6,018 nt of DNA from positions 1 to 6,018 of the forward strand of contig CALFWP010000087.1 of assembly GCA_937927905.1 (NCBI GenBank), read 5' to 3'. The position numbers were made by a program, and so were the translations under genes. Positions 1 through 6,018 of this stretch are shown here, in pieces. The stretch's first letter is position 1, and each line of letters begins with the position of its first letter. Under the pieces are notes generated by a model. The model had not been told where the DNA came from, made no database searches, and was given only the letters and a program-made list of their open reading frames with translations. The DNA is from an uncultured Neomegalonema sp. (GTDB lineage: Bacteria; Pseudomonadota; Alphaproteobacteria; Rhodobacterales; Rhodobacteraceae).

Positions 1-432
1 GACGAACAGTCACAGCCGGCAAACCGGATCAATGCTCAGGATCGACTGCCCCCATCCTCTGCAGATGAAAACAACGAAGCGGAAAACGCAGGAACAGAAT
101 CCACGACCGAGGTTGCTAAGGACGGCCCTGCCCTGGTTGAAACGCCTGAATCGAAACGCGCTGAACAAAGGGATGTCACACCGCGGCCTGCACGCCGGAC
201 ACGGGCGAGACCTGCCGCCACAAAACCGGCAGAGGCTGCAGCGGGGCCGCAAGACGCCTCTATCCCGGCGGATACACCATCAATTGACAATGGTACTGCA
301 GAGACAAGCAATCAGCCTGCAACAGAAACTGTCCCTGAGACAGTTGCAGAAGCTCCGGTAAAGCCGAAGCGCGGACGTCCTCGTAAAACACCGCCGCCTC
401 CGCCCTCTGAAGAGGCGGATGTAACGTCTTAA
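1..432 (+). CDS. C-terminal tail of an unidentified protein with an AT-hook-like motif (5' end outside window)
   Basis: Reading frame 1 is open from the first base to a TAA at 430-432, giving 143 residues with no convincing start inside the window, so this is the 3' end of a longer gene. The segment is low complexity and rich in Pro, Ala, Glu and Thr, and is probably disordered. It has two basic patches: RPARRTRARP at residues 62-71 and KPKRGRPRK at 121-129. The second holds the GRP core flanked by Arg/Lys that defines an AT-hook. A run of five prolines (131-135) and an acidic end, SEEADVTS, follow. No catalytic domain is visible, so the function is unknown. Tails like this occur on RNase E-type nucleases and other nucleic-acid-binding proteins of alphaproteobacteria, but nothing here proves that identity. 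The other two plus frames and the antisense frame are also open over part of this stretch. I prefer frame 1 because it spans the whole stretch, ends cleanly before the convergent gene and contains a recognisable motif. Confidence 0.65.
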   Translation, partial: DEQSQPANRINAQDRLPPSSADENNEAENAGTESTTEVAKDGPALVETPESKRAEQRDVTPRPARRTRARPAATKPAEAAAGPQDASIPADTPSIDNGTAETSNQPATETVPETVAEAPVKPKRGRPRKTPPPPPSEEADVTS

Positions 433-503
433 GCAATAGTCGTATGTGTTTCGCCGCTCCCTGACATTATAAAGCGTTACGGAACATCGCCTTTACGGTT
501 TTA

Positions 504-1982
504 TCAAATGTCCCGGATGGCGCGTCCGGCAAAATCAGGGGCGGTCAGATTTTTTTGCCCTCCGTCCCATATGCGGGACAATGAGGAGGATACAGGGTCC
601 TCCAGCGGCGTTGCTTTGCCCGCATGTGTATCAACGCTGAGCAGCATATGCTCACCTGTTGCCAGAAGCGCGCCGGTTTCCGCCTCACGCATAACATGGG
701 AGAGGCGAACCCGCTTTTCATCATAGCCGAGCAGCTGCGTCTCCAATTTAAGCTGTTTACCGGAAGCGATTTCCTGGATATGCCGGATATGGCTCTCAAC
801 CGTATAAATCGAGCGCCCGCGTGCCATATATGCGCTGTCCATGCCAATATAAGTCAGGAAGGCATCCGTTGCATCTCCGAAGACATGCAGATACCTGAAT
901 TCGGTCATGTGGCCGTTATAATCAACCCATTCAGGCAGCACCCGCGCGTTGTAGAGCGGTAGAGATTTTGTGTAATCATGCTGCTCCTCACGGCGATCAA
1001 AAGACGCCTCGCGAAGTTGTTTTTCATACGCGGCGAGCGTCTCACCCGCACCCCATGGTTTAACCTTGAGAGCCTGAAGAATACCGACAAGGTTGTCATC
1101 ACGTATGCGTTCCAGCTCACGAATCGAATAGCGTCCCGACTGTGCATCGGATTGCCCTGCGATCAGATCAACCAGTTCTTCCGTAAACTCCGGTACGTCC
1201 ATTAATTTCGTCCAGGGAAACGTGAGACACGGCCCGAACTGGGCCATAAAATGCTTCATCCCCGCTTCACCACCCGCTACGCGATAGGTTTCGAACAGGC
1301 CCATTTGCGCCCAGCGAAGTCCGAAACCGAATCGAATGGCATCGTCGATTTCCTCTGTCGTGGCGATGCCGTCTTTGACCAGCCACAGCGCCTCCCGCCA
1401 TACCGCCTCCAGAAACCTGTCGGCGATATGGGCGTCGATTTCCTTGCGCACCACAAGTGGTTGCATGCCGAGCGGCGGCAGGACGGATTGCGCAAATTCA
1501 AGAATATCCGCACCTGTCGCCGCAGACGGAACCAGTTCGACCAGCGGCAGAAGATAGACCGGATTAAACGGATGCGCGACAAGGATAGAGGCGGGATTGG
1601 TTGCCCCCTGCTGCAATTCTGACGGCTTAAAACCCGATGTCGATGACCCGATCAGAGTATCGGGAGCGACGGCCTGGACTTCAGCGAATACTTTATGCTT
1701 AAGGGCCAGCACTTCGGACACGCTCTCCTGTATCCATTGTGCACCATCAACAGCCTCAGCAATGCTGTTCGCATAGGTAATGGTTCCTGCCTTCGGCAAG
1801 GGAGCGACGCAAAGCGCACGCAAGGCCCGTTCCGCATTGGCATAAACTTCACCGATTTTACGAGGGGCCTCCGGGTCGGGATCGAACACGGCAACATCAA
1901 TACCGTTCAAAGCAAAACGGGCGACCCAGCCCCCGCCGATCACACCACCCCCGATAATGGCCGCTTTTGTAAAATCTGGCAT
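504..1982 (-). CDS. lcdH: L-carnitine dehydrogenase fused to a hotdog (betainyl-CoA) thioesterase
   Basis: A 492-residue protein. The N-terminal part is a 3-hydroxyacyl-CoA-dehydrogenase-type NAD+ enzyme: Rossmann loop GGGVIGGGW at 11-19, acidic NAD-binding residue D34, catalytic HPFNP at 137-141 and E149. The helical C-terminal dehydrogenase domain covers about 180-320, with the carnitine-dehydrogenase-like stretches EAVWREALWLVKDG and FGLRWAQMGLFETYRVAGG. Residues about 341-460 form a 4HBT/hotdog thioesterase domain with VDYNGHMTE (D354, G357, H358). In the family, the dehydrogenase oxidises L-carnitine to 3-dehydrocarnitine. A separate cleavage enzyme (BKACE/CdhC) then yields betainyl-CoA and acetoacetate, and the thioesterase releases glycine betaine. 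The fusion therefore joins steps one and three; a similar fusion is known in Sinorhizobium meliloti. No cleavage enzyme, transporter or regulator is in view. I chose the ATG at 1982 because GGACGGAG lies 8 bases upstream; an in-frame ATG at 2006 would add eight residues but has no ribosome site and sits in a palindrome. Probably cytoplasmic. Confidence 0.9.
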   Translation of the reverse strand: MPDFTKAAIIGGGVIGGGWVARFALNGIDVAVFDPDPEAPRKIGEVYANAERALRALCVAPLPKAGTITYANSIAEAVDGAQWIQESVSEVLALKHKVFAEVQAVAPDTLIGSSTSGFKPSELQQGATNPASILVAHPFNPVYLLPLVELVPSAATGADILEFAQSVLPPLGMQPLVVRKEIDAHIADRFLEAVWREALWLVKDGIATTEEIDDAIRFGFGLRWAQMGLFETYRVAGGEAGMKHFMAQFGPCLTFPWTKLMDVPEFTEELVDLIAGQSDAQSGRYSIRELERIRDDNLVGILQALKVKPWGAGETLAAYEKQLREASFDRREEQHDYTKSLPLYNARVLPEWVDYNGHMTEFRYLHVFGDATDAFLTYIGMDSAYMARGRSIYTVESHIRHIQEIASGKQLKLETQLLGYDEKRVRLSHVMREAETGALLATGEHMLLSVDTHAGKATPLEDPVSSSLSRIWDGGQKNLTAPDFAGRAIRDI

Positions 1983-1990
1983 CCGTCCCG

Positions 1991-1998
1991 CTCCGTCC
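1991..1998 (-). promoter_or_regulatory. Ribosome binding site deciding the lcdH start
   Basis: Read on the minus strand this is GGACGGAG, with 8 bases between it and the ATG at 1982-1980. The alternative upstream ATG (2006-2004) has no comparable purine-rich site, so this element favours the shorter 492-residue product. Confidence 0.55.
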
Positions 1999-2020
1999 GA
2001 TGGCATTTAACGTGCCATCG
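1998..2020. repeat. Perfect 8-bp inverted repeat in front of lcdH (possible operator)
   Basis: CGATGGCA at 1998-2005 and TGCCATCG at 2013-2020 are exact reverse complements separated by 7 bases (TTTAACG). The element lies between rnj and the lcdH ribosome site. No T-run follows on the minus strand, so it does not look like an intrinsic terminator. Its size (23 bp) and its overlap with a possible -10 box would suit binding of a dimeric repressor. A structural role in the RNA cannot be excluded. The repeat is directly visible; the operator role is inferred. Confidence 0.5.
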
Positions 2021-2032
2021 TTGCCAGATCAA
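2005..2032 (-). promoter_or_regulatory. Possible sigma-70-type promoter for lcdH
   Basis: On the minus strand TTGATC (2032-2027) is followed, after 16 bases, by TTAAAT (2010-2005), a moderate match to -35 and -10 boxes. Transcription would begin near 1998, leaving a leader of about 15 bases that still contains GGACGGAG. It would exclude the ATG at 2006, in agreement with the chosen start. The -10 box lies within the inverted repeat, so a protein bound there would block it. The match is modest and is not confirmed by any other signal. Confidence 0.3.
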
Positions 2033-2083
2033 ACCGGATTCGGAAAGCGGATTTCAGCAAAACCGGGCACGCCGGATCAGCCT

Positions 2084-3751
2084 TTACCCGTCGAGGCGCG
2101 TCAACATCACAACGGTTTCAGGCTTTTTACCCCAAAGACGATATGCGGCACTGCGCGCGGAGCGCCTGGCAGTTTCCTCAATCTTATCATCATCGCGGCG
2201 ATCTTTATTTTTCAGACCCTCAATCGCATCATCCACAGCTTCGGCAATCAGCCCCTCGACCTCCCCTTTCCAGTCATTACTTTCCTCCGGCGCACCGGTC
2301 ACCCGGGCATCGGACTCAACAATGAGGTCGCCAGCTTCATCAAGAATAATCGAGACTGCGATATGGCCGTTCATACCCATTTTCTTACGGGCACGGACTA
2401 CACCGTCCATGGAATGGATCAGCTGATTGCCATCCACATAAAGACGACCTGTCTCCACCTCATCCACAATCACCGGCTCACCCGGAGCGATTTGCAACAT
2501 TGAGCCATTGGGCACCACATAAGAGCTGTCAGCGCCCCATGCTTTTGCCATAACAGCATGTTCGTGCAGATGGCGCCGCTCGCCGTGCATCGGAATGGCG
2601 ATTTGCGGATTTAAGAGCGCATAAACCTCTTCAAGTTCATCCCGTGATGCATGACCTGAAACATGGATATCCGCAATGCCGTCATCAATCACACGGATGC
2701 CGCGCTCAGCCAGCATGTTATAAATCCGTGACACATCGGTTTCATTTCCGGGGATCGTCTTGGAAGAAAAAATAACCGTATCCCCTTCGGAAAGGCTGAC
2801 CGATGGATGGGTATTCCCCGCAATCCGCGCCATGGCCGCACGGCCCTCTCCCTGTGATCCTGTGACCAGATAAAACAGATGATCATCAGGGACATCCCTG
2901 GCCTCTTCCTCGGAAATCATCTGGGGAAAATCCGTCAGAATGCCAGTTTGCACCGCCGCCTCGATCATCCGCCGCATAGCACGCCCTGCGATAACAATAG
3001 CGCGGCCTGAATCGCGGGCCGCCTCTGCCAGAGTTTTCAGGCGCGCTACATTAGAGGCAAAGGTCGTTGCGGCAATTTTACCCTCGCACCCGGCAATCAC
3101 ATCACGCAGCGGCTGCCGGATTTCATCCTCGGTACCGGCAACACCCGGTTCAAAAACATTCGTCGAGTCACAGCACAGCGCCAGAATGCCCTCCTCCCCG
3201 AGTGTTCGCATCGCTTCCTTATCCATCGGCGCGCCGAAAACGGGATTATCGTCAATTTTGAAATCCGCCGTATGGAAAACCTTGCCGAGCGGCGTGCCGA
3301 TGATCAGTGCACTGGTTTCCGGAATCGAATGTGTCATGGGAAAGAACGACACGGAAAAAGGTCCGGCGCTCACAGCCTCGTTCGGCACGCATATCTCGAT
3401 ATGTTTTGTACTGACGCCGAATTCGTCAAATTTGCGTTTGGCAATCTCCGCAGGAAACTTTGTACAATAGACGGTCGCATTGAATTTATGCCAGAGACGG
3501 GCCACAGCGCCAATATGATCTTCGTGGGCGTGGGTGATGAAAATACCGTCCAGCGCATCGGCCCTGTCTGCTATAAACTGCGGATCCGGCGTCATGACTT
3601 CTACTCCGGGTGCATGAGCCGCATCGGGAAATCCGATACCGCAATCCACTATGATCCAGCGCGCAGAGTGTCTCGGCCCGTATCCGTAGAGATACAGATT
3701 CATGCCGATCTCACCGGCACCGCCTAAAGGAAGGTAATAAAGCGCGTCCAT
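2084..3751 (-). CDS. rnj: Ribonuclease J (metallo-beta-lactamase / beta-CASP RNase)
   Basis: A 555-residue cytoplasmic RNase J, the usual length for the family, with 5'-to-3' exonuclease and endonuclease activity in mRNA turnover and rRNA maturation. It opens with LPLGGAGEIGMNLYLYG, typical of RNase J. The zinc-binding motif HAHEDH is at 74-79 (H74, H76, D78, H79), with further ligands H141 in MTHSIPET and D163 in HTADFKID. The beta-CASP region follows CDSTN (194-198) and spans about 200-350. The late motifs are HVSGHAS (363-369, H363 and H367) and MHGE with H389. The C-terminal domain runs from about 455 to the end. All catalytic residues are present. I chose ATG at 3751 because GGAGG (3760-3756) lies 4 bases upstream; the adjacent in-frame TTG at 3754 would leave only one base of spacing. 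The ATG shares one base with the coaX stop codon (TGATG), which indicates translational coupling. It is the last gene of the nuoN-birA-coaX-rnj run. Confidence 0.95.
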   Translation of the reverse strand: MDALYYLPLGGAGEIGMNLYLYGYGPRHSARWIIVDCGIGFPDAAHAPGVEVMTPDPQFIADRADALDGIFITHAHEDHIGAVARLWHKFNATVYCTKFPAEIAKRKFDEFGVSTKHIEICVPNEAVSAGPFSVSFFPMTHSIPETSALIIGTPLGKVFHTADFKIDDNPVFGAPMDKEAMRTLGEEGILALCCDSTNVFEPGVAGTEDEIRQPLRDVIAGCEGKIAATTFASNVARLKTLAEAARDSGRAIVIAGRAMRRMIEAAVQTGILTDFPQMISEEEARDVPDDHLFYLVTGSQGEGRAAMARIAGNTHPSVSLSEGDTVIFSSKTIPGNETDVSRIYNMLAERGIRVIDDGIADIHVSGHASRDELEEVYALLNPQIAIPMHGERRHLHEHAVMAKAWGADSSYVVPNGSMLQIAPGEPVIVDEVETGRLYVDGNQLIHSMDGVVRARKKMGMNGHIAVSIILDEAGDLIVESDARVTGAPEESNDWKGEVEGLIAEAVDDAIEGLKNKDRRDDDKIEETARRSARSAAYRLWGKKPETVVMLTRLDG

Positions 3752-4539
3752 CAAACCTCCGCGCGGCTATTGCCGCGATTCAACCGGTGGATTTCAACAA
3801 GACCGCGCATGGTCAGGCTGTCATCCACAACATCAATACTCTTTGTACCAGCTGCAAAAAGCGGCGACAGGCCACCCGTTGCAATCACTTTCATATCCTT
3901 GCGGTGCTCTTGTATAATGCGCTGACACACTCCCTCTATCAGCCCGATATATCCGTAGTATACACCCGATTGCATTGCACTGACGGTATCCGTCCCGATC
4001 ACACAGTCCGGTCTGTCCACCGCAACCCGCGGAAGCTTGGCTGCCGCCGCCTCCAGCGCCGCGAGGGACAGATTGACCCCGGGTGCAATCACCCCCCCGG
4101 CATAGGCCCCGTCCGAATCCACCACGTCAAATGTCGTCGCCGTACCGAAATCCACAATAATCAGGTCTGTTCCATAGCGGCTGAGCGCGGCACGCGCATT
4201 AACCACGCGGTCAGCACCGATCTCGGATGGGCGTGTCAGGCGGATATCCATACCGATATCACAGCCCTCTTCCCCCACCACCATAGGCTCGGTTCGAAAA
4301 TACTTACGACCCAGTGTTTTAAGATTAAACAGTGTTTGAGGCGCAACCGTCGCGATAATCACGCTATCAATCGCATCCGCCGCAACATCGCTGAGTGTCA
4401 TCAGGTGATTCAGCCATACGAAATATTCATCCGCCGTCCGGCGCGTATCCGTGGCAATACGCCAGTCAGCCAGCGAGTTTTCACCGTCATAAAGGGCAAA
4501 CACCGTATTCGTATTTCCGACATCAATCGCGAGCAGCAC
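3751..4539 (-). CDS. coaX: Type III pantothenate kinase
   Basis: A 262-residue enzyme of the ASKHA fold that phosphorylates pantothenate with ATP, the first step of coenzyme A synthesis. Visible motifs are the phosphate loop DVGNTN at 6-11, TADEYF at 35-40, the GADR motif at 108-111 with D110 as the likely catalytic base, DFGTATT at 130-136, GGVIAPG at 148-154 and TGGLS at 221-225. Length matches the family (about 255-265). By family knowledge, type III enzymes need a monovalent cation and are not feedback-inhibited by CoA, unlike the type I CoaA. The start is a GTG at 4539-4537: AGAGGG (4555-4550), inside the last codons of birA, lies 10 bases upstream, and the protein begins directly with the expected LLAIDVGNTN. 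Only three bases separate it from the birA stop, and its own stop overlaps the rnj start by one base. No broken motif is seen. Confidence 0.95.
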   Translation of the reverse strand: MLLAIDVGNTNTVFALYDGENSLADWRIATDTRRTADEYFVWLNHLMTLSDVAADAIDSVIIATVAPQTLFNLKTLGRKYFRTEPMVVGEEGCDIGMDIRLTRPSEIGADRVVNARAALSRYGTDLIIVDFGTATTFDVVDSDGAYAGGVIAPGVNLSLAALEAAAAKLPRVAVDRPDCVIGTDTVSAMQSGVYYGYIGLIEGVCQRIIQEHRKDMKVIATGGLSPLFAAGTKSIDVVDDSLTMRGLVEIHRLNRGNSRAEV

Positions 4540-4542
4540 GGC

Positions 4543-5310
4543 TTAATAACCCTCTGCCGGAAAATGAATGTCGGCAGCGGCAATGCGCCTCTCACCATTT
4601 TCCGTCACAAGACACAATGCGCCATCATCCTCAATGTCTTTGAATATTCCACAGTAAACCTTATCTCCGGCAAGTGCCTCTATTCTCTCACCTAGGCGCA
4701 TGGCTCGGGCCAACCAAGCCTGCCGCACCGGGGCAAAACCCGACATTTCAAAGCGCGATTGCCAATATTCCAGCTTCTGTGCCAGCACCGTCAAAGCCTG
4801 TTCCGGTGTCGGAGCATCATTTACCACATCCCTCAGCGCAACAGAGGGCCAGGCCGCATCCTCAGGCTTATGAAGCAGGTTTAACCCGACACCGACCGCC
4901 AACCAACGGTTGTTTTCAACTCCGCCGGTTTCGAGCAACACACCGGCAACTTTTTTTCCGTCTAGCAATGCGTCATTAGGCCATTTGAGCTTTACGCGCT
5001 CTGAGGGTTTTGCTTTTGCAGATCCTACCAAAAAATAATCCAAAGTCTCCGCAACAGCAAGACAGGTAACAAATGACATCAGTGCTGCATGCCGTGGCAC
5101 ACCGGCAAACGGCATAAGCAGGGTTGCGTGGAAATTCCCTTTTAAGGATACCCATTTCCGGCCACTACGCCCGACACCTGACGATTGCATACGCGCACAA
5201 AGCCATACGGGGCCATGCCGACCCGAGGCCGCACGACGTCCGGCCTCCGCATTGGTGCTGTCCAAGGTCTCAAAAATCTCAATTTCCGGTAACAGCGCGT
5301 CCTGACTCAC
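4543..5310 (-). CDS. birA: Biotin--[acetyl-CoA-carboxylase] ligase, monofunctional
   Basis: A 255-residue biotin protein ligase that makes biotinyl-5'-AMP and attaches biotin to a lysine of biotin carboxyl carrier domains such as those of acetyl-CoA carboxylase. It contains LDSTNAEA at 16-23, the adenylate-binding loop QSSGVGRSGRKW at 42-53, KWPNDALLDGKKVAG at 109-123 with K120 aligning to the catalytic lysine of E. coli BirA (K183), and VGVGLNL at 139-145. A small C-terminal SH3-like domain covers about 205-255. There is no N-terminal helix-turn-helix, so it is a ligase only, not a biotin repressor. The loop reads GVGRSGR where E. coli has GRGRRGR; one arginine is replaced by valine. The start is a GTG at 5310-5308 overlapping the nuoN stop in GTGA. 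No clear Shine-Dalgarno precedes it, so it probably depends on coupling to nuoN translation. Confidence 0.93.
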   Translation of the reverse strand: MSQDALLPEIEIFETLDSTNAEAGRRAASGRHGPVWLCARMQSSGVGRSGRKWVSLKGNFHATLLMPFAGVPRHAALMSFVTCLAVAETLDYFLVGSAKAKPSERVKLKWPNDALLDGKKVAGVLLETGGVENNRWLAVGVGLNLLHKPEDAAWPSVALRDVVNDAPTPEQALTVLAQKLEYWQSRFEMSGFAPVRQAWLARAMRLGERIEALAGDKVYCGIFKDIEDDGALCLVTENGERRIAAADIHFPAEGY

Positions 5311-6018
5311 TTGGCAAAGACCGAAGCCGCTTCAGCGGCCATTTCCGGCACACCCAAACCGCCCATGACAAAGGCAAAAACCAACACAGCAGACCCGAAA
5401 AGTACCAGGCGGTTTTCGATGCGCATCGGTCCGTCAAAGCCGTCCGCAGCATCATCAAACACCATAATTTTCACGATACGGAGGTAATAAAAACATGATA
5501 TCACTGTTCCAGCCACTGCCACGATCAGCAACCAGATCAATCCGGCATCCACCGCCGCCTGAAACACATAAAATTTTGCCCAGAACCCCGCCAGTGGCGG
5601 AATACCTGCAAGTGAGAACATCAGGATACCAAGACAAAACGCCGACAACCCATCAGATTTCCATAATCCCGCAAGGTTATCAATTTTTGTGACCTGCACA
5701 TCATCACGGCGCATCGACAGGATGAAAGCGAAAACACCGATATTCATGACAAGATATATCGCCAGATAGATCAGCACGCTCTCGGCACCCTTTGCAGTAC
5801 CGGCGGCGAGGCCGACCATGGCAAATCCCATATGGCCGATCGACGAATAGGCCATCAGGCGCTTGATATCGGTTTGCCCGATCGCAGCAATGCCGCCGAC
5901 CAGCATCGAGGATGCAGACAGAAACCAGATAATCTGCCACCAGTGATCCGCCACCCCGCCGAATGCACCGTAAAGCACACGCACCAGCAGAACCGCAGCG
6001 GCAACTTTCGGTGCCGTT
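5307..6018 (-). CDS. nuoN: NADH-quinone oxidoreductase subunit N, C-terminal part (5' end outside window)
   Basis: The C-terminal 236 residues of an antiporter-like membrane subunit of respiratory complex I, which helps couple NADH oxidation and quinone reduction to proton translocation across the inner membrane. The frame stays open to the window edge, so the start lies beyond it. Conserved features are TAPKVAA at the very beginning of the visible part, GQTDIKRLMAYSSIGHMGF (a hallmark of NuoL/M/N-type subunits) and SLAGIPPLAGFWAKFYVF. The lysines in these three segments are of the type assigned to the proton path. About six hydrophobic segments are visible, for example around WWQIIWFLSASSMLVGGIAA, VLIYLAIYLVMNIGVFAFIL and GLIWLLIVAVAGTVISCFYY. 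The placement directly before birA and the Pro-Pro-Leu-Ala-Gly pattern fit NuoN rather than NuoM or NuoL. The stop TGA overlaps the birA GTG by four bases. The rest of the nuo cluster is expected upstream, to the right of the window. Confidence 0.93.
   Translation of the reverse strand, partial: TAPKVAAAVLLVRVLYGAFGGVADHWWQIIWFLSASSMLVGGIAAIGQTDIKRLMAYSSIGHMGFAMVGLAAGTAKGAESVLIYLAIYLVMNIGVFAFILSMRRDDVQVTKIDNLAGLWKSDGLSAFCLGILMFSLAGIPPLAGFWAKFYVFQAAVDAGLIWLLIVAVAGTVISCFYYLRIVKIMVFDDAADGFDGPMRIENRLVLFGSAVLVFAFVMGGLGVPEMAAEAASVFAK

Noticed and set aside
32..361. Other open frames over the left edge (plus 32-361 and minus 36-311)
   Set aside because: Both are shorter than the frame-1 tail and lack a sensible end near the convergent gene. 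Their translations look like frame-shifted reads of a low-complexity GC-rich coding stretch, while frame 1 carries an AT-hook and is open throughout.
470..503. Possible terminator between the convergent genes (TAAAG-CG, 11-base loop, CG-C-CTTTA, then CGGTTTTA)
   Set aside because: The stem is AT-rich, needs a bulged base and is not directly followed by the T-run; on the opposite strand there is no T-run at all. Too weak to call.
2059..2075. Possible intrinsic terminator 8 bases after the rnj stop (CCGG-CGTGC-CCGG then TTTT on the minus strand)
   Set aside because: Only four base pairs in the stem and four T bases; it may cause some termination but is below what I would annotate.
1695..2426. 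243-codon plus-strand open frame across the start of lcdH, the gap and the end of rnj
   Set aside because: It is antisense to two genes with clear catalytic motifs, and its translation shows no recognisable domain and a biased Ser/Arg composition. It is a shadow frame.
2624..2910. Possible frameshift or missing motif in the RNase J beta-CASP region, where additional minus-strand frames are open
   Set aside because: The main frame is uninterrupted, and all expected metal-binding and late histidine motifs occur in order with a normal total length.
3787..4695. 302-codon plus-strand open frame opposite coaX and the end of birA
   Set aside because: It lies antisense to coaX, whose motifs are all intact. 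The translation is rich in His, Arg, Asn and Cys without any familiar motif, as expected of a shadow of a real gene.

Overview
The window looks like an alphaproteobacterial chromosome of moderate GC. The minus strand carries, in transcription order, nuoN, birA, coaX and rnj. This order is familiar from many alphaproteobacteria: the end of the respiratory complex I cluster runs into a biotin ligase, a type III pantothenate kinase and ribonuclease J. The four genes are packed with junctions of a 4-base overlap, a 3-base gap and a 1-base overlap. Two of them start with GTG, which suggests one translationally coupled transcript.

Downstream of rnj, after about 100 bases and on the same strand, is a two-domain carnitine catabolic enzyme: L-carnitine dehydrogenase fused to a hotdog thioesterase. 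The gap before it contains a perfect 8-bp inverted repeat that overlaps a plausible sigma-70-type promoter. A good Shine-Dalgarno follows, so this gene may be transcribed and controlled separately from the operon above it. The carnitine enzyme runs convergently towards the last gene, on the plus strand at the left edge. Only the 143-residue C-terminal tail of that gene is in view: a low-complexity, Pro/Ala/Glu/Thr-rich, probably disordered segment with an AT-hook-like basic motif near its end.

Layout: 1-432 tail of an unidentified plus-strand gene; 433-503 convergent gap without a convincing terminator; 504-1982 lcdH-type fusion (minus); 1983-2083 regulatory gap; 2084-3751 rnj (minus); 3751-4539 coaX (minus); 4543-5310 birA (minus); 5307-6018 3' part of nuoN (minus, continues beyond the window). 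No stretch over 300 bases lacks a gene. I saw no tRNA, rRNA, CRISPR array, insertion sequence or attachment site.

The operon joins respiration (NuoN), cofactor supply (biotin attachment, first step of CoA synthesis) and RNA turnover. The carnitine enzyme uses NAD+ and acts on CoA thioesters, but no other carnitine gene is visible. I found no clearly new system. The points most worth following are the operator-like palindrome before the carnitine gene, the placement of that gene beside a housekeeping operon, and the unidentified AT-hook tail.
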